Shown: positions 42,976-52,303, counted from the stretch's first letter. The stretch is DNA of 56,722 bases from Trueperaceae bacterium (GCA_020431825.1 JAGQHN010000021.1:1-56722), one strand, 5' to 3'. Notes: generated by a model not told the origin, from the sequence alone. Program-made: numbers and translations.

Positions 42976-43361
42976 TTCGGTATCTTAGTCTAGAGGAACT
43001 ACTCGAGCTACACGGATTATTGATAGAGCAGTCTGGAGGTTCTAAGGGGCTTAGAGATTTTGGAGCATTAGAATCTGCCCTTGCCCAACCTCAGATGACC
43101 TTCAACAATCAGGAACTTTACCCAACCGTGATAGAAAAAGCAGCTAGCCTAGCTTACTCCTTAATCCAAAATCACCCATTCGTAGATGGGAATAAACGCA
43201 TCGGTCATGCAGCCATGGAGGTAATGCTAATCCTGAATGGTTTTGAAATTGAGGCTGAGGTAGATGAACAAGAAAAGCTAATTCTTGGTATAGCTTCATC
43301 TGAGATTCCACGCAATGAATTGCTAAAGTGGCTCGAGCAACATGTGGTAAAGAGACAATGA
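42972..43361 (+). CDS. doc: Doc/Fic-family toxin
   Basis: This 129-residue protein of the Fic/Doc family has the active-site loop [11 protein letters not shown] (68-78). Doc toxins phosphorylate elongation factor Tu. Other Fic proteins transfer AMP. The length and the N-terminal [22 protein letters not shown] fit Doc. It is translated from a GTG overlapping the antitoxin stop. Confidence 0.9.
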   Translation: MIRYLSLEELLELHGLLIEQSGGSKGLRDFGALESALAQPQMTFNNQELYPTVIEKAASLAYSLIQNHPFVDGNKRIGHAAMEVMLILNGFEIEAEVDEQEKLILGIASSEIPRNELLKWLEQHVVKRQ

Positions 43362-43383
43362 CTTAAACTCTAGCCAACCCATT

Positions 43384-44025
43384 ATGTCTGTAGATTATCT
43401 GATTCATGATGAACTGTATAAAGAATCTCGAGCTAAGGGTTGGAGTGGCTGGGGCGGAAATGAACGCATGGCACGCGAGCATATTTTGCCCGAAAGATTG
43501 TTTTCTTTTAGAGATGTACCGAGAGCAGGTTCTTCACTCGAGCTTGGTTGTGGAGAAGGGCATTATTCGCGTATTTTAGCCAAAAAGGGTTATCAAGTAA
43601 CAGGGGTAGATGTATCTCAAACAGCTATTGATTGGGCGAAGGAAAAAACTAGAGAGACTGCGTATGAGATTGATTTTCTTGTTTGTGACCTTTCAAAACC
43701 ACAGGTACTCCTGAATCAATCATTTGATTTAGTTGTTGATGGTAATTGCTTGCACTGCATTATTGGTAAGGATCGCGAAATTTTTCTTAACAATGTTCAC
43801 CGCGTCCTGAAAGAAAGTGGCATCTTTTTCATAAGTAGCCTTTGCAGTAGTTCAGGCGTTGATGAGATTATTGAGCGTAATGGTCAACCCTATAGAACTG
43901 TATTAAGTTATGAGAGCTTATTAGCAGAGCTTGAAACATCAGGTTTTGAGGTTAAAAAGTCCATTTTTTATCAAGGTGACAAAACAAGCCACTGCACAGC
44001 TCATGTCAGCAAGTGTGCTTATTAG
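43384..44025 (+). CDS. Class I SAM-dependent methyltransferase
   Basis: This 213-residue methyltransferase has SAM-binding motif I LELGCGEGHYSRILAKKGYQVTGVDVS, motif II FDLVVDGNCLHCI and motif III HRVLKESGIFFISSL. It starts 22 bases after the Doc gene. The substrate is unknown; tellurite/thiopurine-type methyltransferases are similar in size. It may travel with the toxin-antitoxin pair as a small accessory insert between serS and the glutaredoxin gene. Confidence 0.85.
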   Translation: MSVDYLIHDELYKESRAKGWSGWGGNERMAREHILPERLFSFRDVPRAGSSLELGCGEGHYSRILAKKGYQVTGVDVSQTAIDWAKEKTRETAYEIDFLVCDLSKPQVLLNQSFDLVVDGNCLHCIIGKDREIFLNNVHRVLKESGIFFISSLCSSSGVDEIIERNGQPYRTVLSYESLLAELETSGFEVKKSIFYQGDKTSHCTAHVSKCAY

Positions 44026-44224
44026 CTAATGTGAGGGAAAGGACTGTTCGGTCAAAGTTCTAAAAAGGATTTGAGCGATTTCAAACCTTAGCCCAACCTC
44101 GAGTTGTGGCATTAACAACATTATTTAACCTTTGTCTGGCTATGATAGCTGCTTTACTAAGCTCTTAAAGCAGGCTTGCTAAGCTACGTCGTTAGAAGCG
44201 TCCTGCTGGAGGAAAACACCCAAG

Positions 44225-44482
44225 ATGATTAAGATGTATACAACAAGCTGGTGCGGTGATTGCCACGTAACCAAGGCATTTCTGACCAAGTTTTCGATTC
44301 CGTTTGAAGAAATAAATATTGAGCAAGACCCGCAAGCGGCAGAGTATGTTATGCAGATAAATGGCGGCAGACGCAGCGTGCCAACCCTCGAGTACAACGG
44401 TGACGCCACCAGCCTCTCAAATTTCAGCCGTTCTAAACTCGATGCTTTTTTACAAAAGCACCAATTGTTGCAGTCGAGCTAG
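44225..44482 (+). CDS. Glutaredoxin-like (mycoredoxin-type) protein
   Basis: This 85-residue thioredoxin-fold protein has Cys10-Gly-Asp-Cys13 and the cis-proline segment RSVPTLEYNG. The active site resembles mycoredoxin/NrdH-like proteins, which in Deinococcota may work with bacillithiol or thioredoxin reductase. ATG 44225 has GGAGG about 12 bases upstream. The upstream leader contains AGCAGG and CCTGCT arms (44168-44209 region) that could fold next to the ribosome site. Confidence 0.88.
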   Translation: MIKMYTTSWCGDCHVTKAFLTKFSIPFEEINIEQDPQAAEYVMQINGGRRSVPTLEYNGDATSLSNFSRSKLDAFLQKHQLLQSS

Positions 44483-44515
44483 TTCTGCTTTTGTACATCG
44501 TGTTAGCCTCTACGA

Positions 44516-45232
44516 ATGTCTGTGGTTAATCAGGGTTCACCTGAAACGGCAAGTCAGGTTCAAAGCATGTTTGGCGCTATTGCCAAACGTTATGATTTCC
44601 TTAATAGCTTTTTGAGTTTGGGTATTGATAAAAGCTGGCGTGACGAAGCGGTCAAGACCGTTTTTGAAAAAGACGCCATGCGCATACTGGACGTGGCAAC
44701 GGGCACGGCTGATTTAGCACTGGCGCTAAAGCGTGAGCGCATTACGGCTGAAGTGATTGGGGTAGATTTTGCTGAGCCTATGCTGGCTATTGGTCGGCAA
44801 AAGGCAGCTAAAGAACAGCTAGAGGTAAAGCTCGAGCCAGCCGATGGTCTTAACTTACCCTTTCCTGACGCCTCTTTTGACGCACTCACGATTGCCTACG
44901 GACTGCGTAACTTTTCGAACTATCAGGCAGGGCTAATTGAGTTTTATCGGGTACTGAAACCTGGGGGCAGGCTGGTCATCTTAGAGTTTCCACCACCACC
45001 CAAGGGACTATTTGGCCAATTATTTCGTTTTTATTTTATGCGCGTTTTGCCTTTACTTGGCGGTCTCATTTCAGGAAAACATGAAGCTTATGAGTACTTG
45101 CCTACATCGGTTCTTAACTTTCCTGCCCCAGATGTACTTGCGACCATGATGAAAGAGGCTGGGTTTGATAAGATACGCTATAAATTGCAAACGTTTGGTG
45201 TGAGCGCCATTCACGTTGGAGATAAATCTTGA
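44516..45232 (+). CDS. ubiE: Demethylmenaquinone methyltransferase
   Basis: This 238-residue UbiE/MenG-family enzyme starts VQSMFGAIAKRYDFLNSFLSLGIDKSWRD. It has motif I LDVATGTADLALAL, the family-specific FDALTIAYGLRNF and the C-terminal block GKHEAYEYLPTSV. It performs the last methylation of menaquinone biosynthesis. The stop overlaps the TTG of the next gene. With menaquinone as the usual Deinococcota quinone, menG is the better name in function. Confidence 0.94.
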   Translation: MSVVNQGSPETASQVQSMFGAIAKRYDFLNSFLSLGIDKSWRDEAVKTVFEKDAMRILDVATGTADLALALKRERITAEVIGVDFAEPMLAIGRQKAAKEQLEVKLEPADGLNLPFPDASFDALTIAYGLRNFSNYQAGLIEFYRVLKPGGRLVILEFPPPPKGLFGQLFRFYFMRVLPLLGGLISGKHEAYEYLPTSVLNFPAPDVLATMMKEAGFDKIRYKLQTFGVSAIHVGDKS

Positions 45233-45804
45233 CCTCATTTGAAGTAAACACCGATGTAGCCCTCATTGACCCAGACTGGGAGGTTTTCCAGGAAGAACAC
45301 GAGCGTAGATTTGGCCTGGCCATTTCTTATGTGAAAAGCATTGTTCAGGGTCAAAGCTTTGATAATGGCGTTATGAATCTGCGAGTGGGCGAGCATGGGT
45401 TTTATGTTCAAAGTAAGAATTTTCCTGCGGCTTTCTTTGGTGATACGGGCTCGAGCACCGTTGAACTGGTCTCTGAAGAAGAAGCCAGAGCGGTTATTTT
45501 TGAAGCAGTTGCTGCCTACAGAGCTGGTGACGCTGCTTCACTTACTTGTGTCTACAGCGAAAGTAACCCCGGCGATGTGTTCTTTGGCTACCGACTCAAT
45601 GAAGATGAGCGCTACGAACTTGGTCATTTAAGAACGGGAGTGCCTTTGCACCTCAGAGTCATGCTCGAGTCTGAAAATGTCAGTGAACTTCTGGATGACA
45701 GAAAAGGCGTGCTGATTTATCAGCGTCTTGAAGATCAGCACCTGCTGATCAAAGCGCCCGGTCGCAGGCAGCCTTTTTTACTACTCGAGGGTATTGAAGA
45801 CTAA
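45229..45804 (+). CDS. Protein of unknown function following ubiE/menG
   Basis: This 191-residue cytoplasmic protein is not recognised. It has a predicted alpha/beta content, acidic character, and blocks EEHERRFGLAISYVKSIVQG, AVIFEAVAAYRAGDAASLTCVYSESNPGDVFFGYRLNEDE and QHLLIKAPGRRQPFLLL. TTG 45229 overlaps the ubiE/menG stop and has GGAG 7 bases upstream. It sits in a run of housekeeping plus-strand genes, so it is probably conserved in close relatives. Confidence 0.7.
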   Translation: MTSFEVNTDVALIDPDWEVFQEEHERRFGLAISYVKSIVQGQSFDNGVMNLRVGEHGFYVQSKNFPAAFFGDTGSSTVELVSEEEARAVIFEAVAAYRAGDAASLTCVYSESNPGDVFFGYRLNEDERYELGHLRTGVPLHLRVMLESENVSELLDDRKGVLIYQRLEDQHLLIKAPGRRQPFLLLEGIED

Positions 45805-45813
45805 GCTAAACTT

Positions 45814-46557
45814 ATGACGCAGCAAAGTTTCCCTGGTCCTGGGCACGTATATGACGTGATTATTGTGGGGGCAGGTATTACCGGAACCGAAGCTGCCCTG
45901 TCCTGTGCAAAAGCCGGGCTTGATGTTTTGCTGGTTACCACGAGTCTTGACACCATTTACAACTTACTAGGTGATGGCGTTGTGCTTCAGCCCAAAGCGG
46001 GCACGTTTATGGCTGAAGCCTTTACCAGGCTGGCAGATGAACAGGGTTTTGTCAGAAACTGGTCAATGCACCGAGCTGGCAAGTATGAAGTCGAGCATAC
46101 CCAGGGCATTCACTTTTTACAATCAAGCGTTTCATCTTTGCTAGTAGAGAATGGCTGTGTTAAAGGCGTAAATACCTGGGAAGGGGTCAGTCGTTTTGCT
46201 AAGGCAACTGCCCTGTGTGTGGGTAGCTTTTTAAAAGCTCGGCTGAGCATAGGTGAACTGACTGAAACGGCAGGACGCCTGAGCGAGATGAGCTACGATG
46301 ATCTTTTTCTTGATCTTGAAAAGCAGGGTTTTGTCTTTAAAGAATTGACCTTAGAGGCCAGGTTTGAAGATGAAAGTTTGCCCTATACGGTTAGCTGCAA
46401 GGTTTTTGCACCAGACGAACTCGAGCCACAAAGCTTTCGCTTAAAAAGGCTCGAGGGTTTATACGGTGCTGGTTTATGCGCATCAGGCGTTTTAAGCTAC
46501 GAAGAGGCTGCTCTTCAGGGGCAAGAACTTGCCAATTCTCTTCTGTCTCACCTTTAA
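45814..46557 (+). CDS. Small GidA-like FAD-dependent protein
   Basis: This 247-residue flavoprotein has a dinucleotide-binding motif VIIVGAGITGTEAALSCAKAGLDVLLVT and a C-terminal GLYGAGLCASGVLSYEEAALQGQELANSL, as in MnmG/GidA. It lacks the tRNA-binding parts of MnmG and is less than half its length. I recall a GidA-related protein of this size in Thermus thermophilus, and take this as one marker of a Deinococcota origin. The biochemical role is unknown. It starts 9 bases after the previous gene. Confidence 0.82.
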   Translation: MTQQSFPGPGHVYDVIIVGAGITGTEAALSCAKAGLDVLLVTTSLDTIYNLLGDGVVLQPKAGTFMAEAFTRLADEQGFVRNWSMHRAGKYEVEHTQGIHFLQSSVSSLLVENGCVKGVNTWEGVSRFAKATALCVGSFLKARLSIGELTETAGRLSEMSYDDLFLDLEKQGFVFKELTLEARFEDESLPYTVSCKVFAPDELEPQSFRLKRLEGLYGAGLCASGVLSYEEAALQGQELANSLLSHL

Positions 46558-46785
46558 TCAAAATCAAGTTCTTGCCGACTGAAAGGGCAAATACGGGTTG
46601 GCAAGGAAAAATCCCTTGATTAGCCTGTCAGTTCAGTGTGGGTTTGACTCTTAAGCAACTGCCGAGTCGCTGCTAAAATTCCTACTATAAACGTTTGTCA
46701 AAGCATTAAAAAGGGGCAAATGTACGCCTTGTCAGCTTCTGGTTTTGCGGTAAGCTTTAGGCAAACTTATGCATTTGAGGTAACT

Positions 46786-47334
46786 ATGTCTACACATACC
46801 ATTCAAGTTGGTCAGGAAATCCGCAAATTACCAATCGTCAATGTGGGGCCAGTGTCTGTAGCTTTGCTCAATTTGTTGGGCGATACTCAGCTAACTGAAG
46901 CAGCTGCCGATGCGTTAGTCGCCAAAATGCCTAAAGATATTGACACTTTGGTCACACCAGAGGTTAAGGCTGTGCCTTTAGCCCATGCTATTAGCGTAAG
47001 AACAGGCATCCCATATATTGTTGCGCGAAAAACTGAAAAACCCTATATGGTAGCTGCGCACAAAAAAGAAGTTTTGTCTATTACCACCGGAAAGCCTCAG
47101 CTTTTAGTGATTGACGGTGCCGACTTGCCCAAGCTAAAAGGCAAGCGATTAGGCATAGTTGATGATGTTGTAAGTACAGGAGGGACGTTAAAGAGTTTAT
47201 TGGAACTGCTTGAGCAAGATATTGGCGGGAAAGTTGTAGCAACCATGGTGGTCTTTACCGAAGGTGATGAAAGGGATGATGTCATTTCCCTTGGTCACTT
47301 ACCGCTCTATCCGGCTGAGGCTGGGCTATCTTAA
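46786..47334 (+). CDS. Adenine-phosphoribosyltransferase-like protein
   Basis: This 182-residue type I phosphoribosyltransferase has the PRPP loop [11 protein letters not shown]-like segment ([19 protein letters not shown]) and an N-terminal hood with [19 protein letters not shown]. It resembles Apt-like proteins of Deinococcus. It would convert a purine base plus PRPP to the nucleotide. ATG 46786 has TGAGG 5 bases upstream. An in-frame ATG at 46720 lacks a site. The 228-base gap before it holds possible stem-loops (CTTGCC/GGCAAG and CAAGG/CCTTG near 46570-46620) that I cannot assign to a known riboswitch. Confidence 0.82.
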   Translation: MSTHTIQVGQEIRKLPIVNVGPVSVALLNLLGDTQLTEAAADALVAKMPKDIDTLVTPEVKAVPLAHAISVRTGIPYIVARKTEKPYMVAAHKKEVLSITTGKPQLLVIDGADLPKLKGKRLGIVDDVVSTGGTLKSLLELLEQDIGGKVVATMVVFTEGDERDDVISLGHLPLYPAEAGLS

Positions 47335-47418
47335 AGCTTATTACTTGCAGGAGGATAAATTGCCGCAAATGTTATCTGGGCTAGGTTACTTAAATTCATT
47401 CCATAAAGGTCATGCGTT

Positions 47419-48558
47419 ATGAAAGTATCTGTCGTAAACGAACCAAATAAATCTGAGACAAGGGTGGCACTAAGCCCCCAATCAGCGCAAAAACTTAGTT
47501 CGCTTGGTGCAGAGCTAAGCATCCCGGAAACCTACGGGGAAGCGCTGGGTTACAGCAAAGAAGAGTTTGAAAAAGCAAAGGTAAGTTTTGTTAAAGAACC
47601 AGATCTGGCAGGCTCAGAAGTCGTTTGTATGCTGGGTGTGCCAGACGACCCTTTTATTGATAAGCTGCCTGAGAAAACCATTCTGGTAAGTTTTCTTGAC
47701 CCCTTTAGAAACCCTGAACTCATAAAGAAACTAGCTGCTAAAAAGATTAGCAGCCTGTGCATGGAGCTGATCCCTAGAACCACTTATGCACAGAAGATGG
47801 ACGCGCTATCTTCACAGGCGAGTCTGGCGGGTTACGCTGCGGTTATTATTGCGGCAGACCGTATAAAAAAAGCTTTTCCTATGATGAGTACGCCAGCAGG
47901 TACCATTCCTCCAGCTAAAGTTTTCATTATTGGCGCAGGGGTTGCGGGCTTACAGGCGATTGCTACCGCCAAACGCTTGGGCGCCAGAGTTGAAGCCTAT
48001 GACACGCGCCCGGTTGTCGAGGAGCAGGTCCAGTCGTTAGGTGCCAGATTTGTAAAAATCGATGTGGGTGAAACCGGGCAAACCGAGCAGGGCTATGCCA
48101 AAGCGCTAACCGAAGAGCAACTCGAGCTTCAGCGTCAGCAAATGGCCAAGTTCATTGCCGGTTCAGACATCGTGATAACGACCGCGCAGGTTTTTGGTCG
48201 TCCAGCACCTAAGATTGTTTCCAGGGATATGGTCGAAGGTATGCGTCCGGGCAGTGTAATTGTCGATCTGGCAGCGTCAACAGGCGGTAACGTGGAGGGC
48301 ACGGTTGCCGATAAAGAAGTGATGATTAAGGGCGTCAAGATAATTGGGCTTAGTAACTTCCCGGCTGAAGTCGCCAAAGACGCCAGCCAGATGTATGCCA
48401 ATAATGTCGCTAACTTACTCGAGCACGCCTGGAATAAAGAAACAAAGAGGCTCGAGCTGAACCTTGAAGATGAACTTGTAAGTGCCGTTTTGTTAACCCA
48501 TGACGGTGAAATTCGTGATGAGCGCATTCGTGCGCTGGTGGAGGGCAGTCATGCATGA
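47419..48558 (+). CDS. pntAA: NAD(P) transhydrogenase alpha subunit, NAD-binding part
   Basis: This 379-residue domain-I protein begins MKVSVVNEPNKSETRVALSPQ. It has the nucleotide motif VFIIGAGVAGLQAIATAKRLGA and the mobile-loop region VTTAQVFGRPAP-like (VITTAQVFGRPAPKIV). It binds NAD(H) outside the membrane part. The overlapping order alpha1 - alpha2 - beta is the split arrangement known from Rhodospirillum and Thermus. Its end overlaps the next gene by 8 bases. Confidence 0.95.
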   Translation: MKVSVVNEPNKSETRVALSPQSAQKLSSLGAELSIPETYGEALGYSKEEFEKAKVSFVKEPDLAGSEVVCMLGVPDDPFIDKLPEKTILVSFLDPFRNPELIKKLAAKKISSLCMELIPRTTYAQKMDALSSQASLAGYAAVIIAADRIKKAFPMMSTPAGTIPPAKVFIIGAGVAGLQAIATAKRLGARVEAYDTRPVVEEQVQSLGARFVKIDVGETGQTEQGYAKALTEEQLELQRQQMAKFIAGSDIVITTAQVFGRPAPKIVSRDMVEGMRPGSVIVDLAASTGGNVEGTVADKEVMIKGVKIIGLSNFPAEVAKDASQMYANNVANLLEHAWNKETKRLELNLEDELVSAVLLTHDGEIRDERIRALVEGSHA

Positions 48559-48838
48559 TCTCATGCTACTTTTATTCATTTTTGTTATTGCCATTTTTCT
48601 CGGGGTAGAGCTGATTCAAAAAGTACCATCACAGCTTCATACCCCGCTTATGTCTGGTTCAAATGCGATTTCTGGCATTACCATTGTGGGCGCGCTTGCT
48701 GCTCTGCACTCAGATAACGGTGGTTTTGCCATCTTCCTGGGCATTCTGGCGGTAATTTTTGCCACCATTAATGTTGTGGGTGGGTATCTGGTGACCGACC
48801 GCATGCTGGGCATGTTTAAAACTGGCAAAAAGGACTAA
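48551..48838 (+). CDS. pntAB: NAD(P) transhydrogenase alpha subunit, membrane part
   Basis: This 95-residue protein has three to four membrane helices (LMLLLFIFVIAIFLGVELI, ISGITIVGALAAL, GFAIFLGILAVIFATINVVGGYLV). It corresponds to the membrane segment fused to PntA in enterobacteria. ATG 48551 lies inside the end of the first alpha gene. Together with the beta subunit it forms the proton channel. Confidence 0.94.
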   Translation: MHDLMLLLFIFVIAIFLGVELIQKVPSQLHTPLMSGSNAISGITIVGALAALHSDNGGFAIFLGILAVIFATINVVGGYLVTDRMLGMFKTGKKD

Positions 48839-48841
48839 GCC

Positions 48842-50212
48842 ATGGACCTCTTGATTAATCTTTCGTACATCGCCGCCTCGGTACTCTTTATTTATGGCCT
48901 CAAGATGTTGGGTAAGCCAGCTACCGCGCGCCGCGGGAATCAGGTGTCTGCTATCGGTATGCTGGTGGCTGCCGTTGCTACCTTACTTTACTCCGGGCTC
49001 AGCTACGGCTGGATTGTTTTAGGTCTGGTGATTGGTGCAGGTATAGGTTACTATGCTGCCCGCACTGTGCAGATGACCCAAATGCCCGAAATGGTGGCGC
49101 TGTTTAACGGTTCGGGTGGTCTGGCAAGTTTGCTGGTGGCTGCCGCCGAGTATCTGCGCCGACCAGAAGCAGATGCCTTTACGGCGCTGGTCATTTTTCT
49201 GGCGATTGTGGTGGGCGGACTAACCTTTACAGGTAGTGTGATTGCCTTTGCCAAACTTTCTGAGCGCATGAAAGGCTCGCCCATTCTCTTTAAAAATCAG
49301 CAGATTCTTAATGCTGGGCTTTTGGGTTTGACCTTGCTGATGGGCATCATCTTTATGTTTGCACCTAAAGCCGCGGGCTTCTTATTGGTATTTATCATAC
49401 TTGCAGCCTTTGCGCTTGGGGTACTGGCGGTTATTCCTATTGGTGGGGCAGATATGCCCATTGTGGTATCACTCCTAAATAGCTACTCGGGCATTGCTGC
49501 CAGTATGGCTGGCTTTATTATTGCCAATAATGTTCTGATTGTTGCGGGTGCGCTGGTTGGGGCGAGCGGCATTATCTTGACCAGCATTATGTGTAAAGCC
49601 ATGAACCGCTCCCTGACCAATGTCCTTTTTGGCGGCTTTGGCGCAACAACGACCCAGAGCAGCATGCAGATACAGGGCGAAGCCAAAGCGATTAGCGCCG
49701 AAGATGCCTATTACATCCTGGAAAATGCCAGCAATGTGATTGTGGTTCCAGGTTACGGTATGGCGGTTGCCCAGGCCCAGCACGTGGTTAAGGAACTGGC
49801 TGACCTTATGGAGAAAAATGGCACCGAAGTTCGTTATGCCATTCACCCGGTAGCCGGTCGGATGCCGGGGCACATGAATGTGCTACTGGCTGAAGCCAAT
49901 GTGCCCTATGAACAGCTGGTTGAACCCGAAGACGTTAATCCGACCATGGAAAATGTTGACGTGGCGATTGTGATTGGGGCAAATGACGTGGTGAACCCGG
50001 CGGCTAAAGAGGACGATACCAGTCCGCTTTACGGTATGCCCATCATTGAGACTGATCGTGCCAGAACTGTTTTTGTACTCAAACGCAGTATGAAGCCAGG
50101 ATTTTCAGGTGTTGAGAACCCGCTATTCTTTAAAGAGAATACGCGCATGCTCTTTGGGGATGCCAAGTCCAGTTTATCTACGCTGGTAAGTGAGTTTAAA
50201 GACGCAGCTTAA
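48842..50212 (+). CDS. pntB: NAD(P) transhydrogenase beta subunit
   Basis: This 456-residue protein has about eight to nine N-terminal membrane helices (to about residue 260) and the C-terminal NADP-binding domain III. The latter contains IVVPGYGMAVAQAQHVVKELADLM, IHPVAGRMPGHMNVLLAEANVPY and VIVIGANDVVNPAA. It drives NADPH formation with the proton gradient. A bidirectional-looking but plus-oriented terminator follows. The gene contains no CTCGAG, the longest such gap in the window. Confidence 0.97.
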   Translation: MDLLINLSYIAASVLFIYGLKMLGKPATARRGNQVSAIGMLVAAVATLLYSGLSYGWIVLGLVIGAGIGYYAARTVQMTQMPEMVALFNGSGGLASLLVAAAEYLRRPEADAFTALVIFLAIVVGGLTFTGSVIAFAKLSERMKGSPILFKNQQILNAGLLGLTLLMGIIFMFAPKAAGFLLVFIILAAFALGVLAVIPIGGADMPIVVSLLNSYSGIAASMAGFIIANNVLIVAGALVGASGIILTSIMCKAMNRSLTNVLFGGFGATTTQSSMQIQGEAKAISAEDAYYILENASNVIVVPGYGMAVAQAQHVVKELADLMEKNGTEVRYAIHPVAGRMPGHMNVLLAEANVPYEQLVEPEDVNPTMENVDVAIVIGANDVVNPAAKEDDTSPLYGMPIIETDRARTVFVLKRSMKPGFSGVENPLFFKENTRMLFGDAKSSLSTLVSEFKDAA

Positions 50213-50233
50213 AAGATAAAAGTTAGGTCTAAG

Positions 50234-50264
50234 GCTCATGGTGGTTTTGCATCATGAGCTTTTT
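50234..50264 (+). terminator. Terminator after pntB
   Basis: GCTCATGGTG and CATCATGAGC form a 10-bp stem with one G-T pair around a GTTTTG loop, followed by TTTTTAA. It lies 21 bases after pntB and touches the stop of the convergent histidine kinase gene. Confidence 0.8.
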
Positions 50265-51570
50265 AAGTTGCCAGTGGAAAACGTACGCGAAAACAAGCGC
50301 CGCCATTTGCAAGATTGCTAGCCTCAACGTTTGCTCCATGCCAATCGGCAATGCTTTTTACAATGGCAAGTCCCAGACCACTGCCTTTGCTGCGGTGACT
50401 TACATCTGCCTGATAAAAGCGGTCAAAAAGATGGGGGAGTGCAGCTTCTGCTATGCCTGGGCCAGTATCACAAACGCTCAGTTCTGCGCTGTCAGCCTGG
50501 CAGTTTAGCTCGAGCCTGATCGTTCCCTGACCAGTAAATTTGAGGGCATTCTCTAATAGATTGGTTATTAGACTTCTGAGTGCCGTTTCATCTCCGAGGA
50601 TGCTAACGCTCTGCTGAGAGAATTTGAGCTTAAGCTCGAGCCCTTTTTCCCTGATGCGAGTTTCACTTAAGTGGGCACTCTCTTTCGCAATATTGACCAG
50701 GTCGAGCCGGGTCTTGCTTAAGCCCTGACCAGCCTCGGTGCGTGCCAAAAGGAGTAGTTTCTCTACCAGCGTCAGCAAATCCTTACTTGATATCAGTGCT
50801 TTTTCGAGCGACCTGCGTACCTTTTCTTCGGTGCTTTGCTCGAGGGCTTTCTCCAGGCGTCCTGATAAAACGCTAAGTGGCGTTTTAAGCTCATGGGCAG
50901 CGTCATCGGTAAAGCGGCGTTCACTTTCTATAACTCTGGATAGCGCTTTCAGTAAGGTATTGGTAGCCCGCGATAAACGCCAGAGTTCATCTTTTTGTTT
51001 GGGTTCGGGTAGGGTTTCGCGCCACTCGCTGCGGTTTGCTAGCGTATAGGCCGCTTCGGTCAGACGGTGCACCGGGGCTAAAGCGGCCCCGGAAAAAGCG
51101 TAGCCAATTAGAAAAGCCAGAGTAATAATGAGCGGAATTATCCAGAGAAAAACCCCATCAAAGCGTTTTAGGGTTTCTGCTAAATCGGTGGTAGCCTGCA
51201 TAACGACAACGTTTTGTGGTTCAGTAACATGCAAAACGCGCCACTCTTGCCAGTTGGTGTAGCCTTCTTCCGGTAGCTGAAAACCCTCTGGAACTTCACC
51301 CAGAGACTGCACAAGGCTGCCACTCGAGTTGTAAATAAGCGCAATGTCATCTTTGGAAAAATCTTTGAGTTCTTCGTTTTCAAAGCTGATCTCATCTGCC
51401 AGTCGGTTTTCGGCAATGGCGGCTACTAACTCCGAGGATTCCCGAAGATTTTCATCGATACCACGTCTTAAACTCTGCTCTAGTAAAAGATGTAAGCCAA
51501 AGCCTGCCAGCAGCAAAATGCAAGCCACCAGTAGAGTGTAAAACAGCGTTAAGCGTAAGCGTAGCGTCAT
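50263..51570 (-). CDS. Sensor histidine kinase
   Basis: This 435-residue membrane kinase has helices at about 7-28 and 140-162 enclosing a periplasmic sensor. A HAMP-like region follows, then the H-box AHELKTPLSVLSG, N-box LITNLLENALKF and G boxes VCDTGPGIAEAALPHLFDRFYQ and GSGLGLAIVKSI. The layout is that of EnvZ/QseC-type kinases. ATG 51570 has GAGG 5 bases upstream. The frame is open to 51633 but that overlaps the response-regulator gene. It phosphorylates the regulator encoded 13 bases upstream. The signal is unknown. Confidence 0.93.
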   Translation of the reverse strand: MTLRLRLTLFYTLLVACILLLAGFGLHLLLEQSLRRGIDENLRESSELVAAIAENRLADEISFENEELKDFSKDDIALIYNSSGSLVQSLGEVPEGFQLPEEGYTNWQEWRVLHVTEPQNVVVMQATTDLAETLKRFDGVFLWIIPLIITLAFLIGYAFSGAALAPVHRLTEAAYTLANRSEWRETLPEPKQKDELWRLSRATNTLLKALSRVIESERRFTDDAAHELKTPLSVLSGRLEKALEQSTEEKVRRSLEKALISSKDLLTLVEKLLLLARTEAGQGLSKTRLDLVNIAKESAHLSETRIREKGLELKLKFSQQSVSILGDETALRSLITNLLENALKFTGQGTIRLELNCQADSAELSVCDTGPGIAEAALPHLFDRFYQADVSHRSKGSGLGLAIVKSIADWHGANVEASNLANGGACFRVRFPLAT

Positions 51571-51583
51571 TTTGCCTCTGACT

Positions 51584-52240
51584 TTAACCTTTGAAGCGGT
51601 AGCCCAGGTTTCGCACCGTTTCAATGGCGTCATTGGCGAGTTTGCTTCTGAGAAAACGAATATAGGCGTCTACGGTTCGTGGACTGATGTCACTATCACC
51701 GGGCCAGACATGGTCTAAGAGCATCTCTCGCGTGTAGTAGGCTTTGGGGTGAAGAGCCAGATACTCCAGCAACGCATATTCTCTACCTGAAAGCTCGAGT
51801 TCAGCATCTTGCCACCAGGCTAAGCGGCTTGCCAGATCAAGGCGTAACCGTCCCTGTTCTATGTGGTTTGTTCCTTCATTCATAGAGCGCCGCAGCAGGG
51901 CTCTGACCCGGGCTCTCAGCTCACCTAAGGCAAAGGGCTTGGTCAAATAATCATCGGCGCCAAGCTCGAGCCCATGAATTCGGTCAGCCACCTGGTCTTT
52001 CGCCGTTAGCATAAGTACGGGCACGTTATTTTTCTGGTGGCGCAGTTCTTCTATCAGGCTAAAGCCATCCAGTCCTGGCAGCATTACGTCTAAGACAACC
52101 AGATCAAATGGAAAGCTTTCTAAAAGAGATAATGCTTCGTCACCAGCTTGCGCCCAGTCGACACTGTAGCCTTCATCACTCAAGTCATCAAGGAGCAGGT
52201 CGCCTAGCTGGGCATCATCTTCAACGACTAATAGACGCAT
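51584..52240 (-). CDS. OmpR-family response regulator
   Basis: This 218-residue regulator has a receiver domain with acidic pocket VVEDDA, phospho-acceptor Asp51 (VVLDVMLPGLDGF) and Lys in MLTAKDQ. The winged-helix DNA-binding domain contains LELSGREYALLEYLALHP and ISPRTVDAYIRFLRSKL. It is paired with the downstream kinase. No ribosome site precedes ATG 52240. The Rieske and membrane-protein genes upstream on the same strand may be targets or partners. Confidence 0.94.
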   Translation of the reverse strand: MRLLVVEDDAQLGDLLLDDLSDEGYSVDWAQAGDEALSLLESFPFDLVVLDVMLPGLDGFSLIEELRHQKNNVPVLMLTAKDQVADRIHGLELGADDYLTKPFALGELRARVRALLRRSMNEGTNHIEQGRLRLDLASRLAWWQDAELELSGREYALLEYLALHPKAYYTREMLLDHVWPGDSDISPRTVDAYIRFLRSKLANDAIETVRNLGYRFKG

Positions 52241-52303
52241 GGTTGGGGGAAAAGTTGAACAGGGTAAAGCGGGGCATAAGGATAACTATAGCCTGTTTTA
52301 AAA

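Noticed and set aside
46558-46785. Riboswitch upstream of the Apt-like gene
   Set aside because: Stem-loops are possible (CTTGCC/GGCAAG), but no purine, PRPP or other known aptamer core could be recognised.
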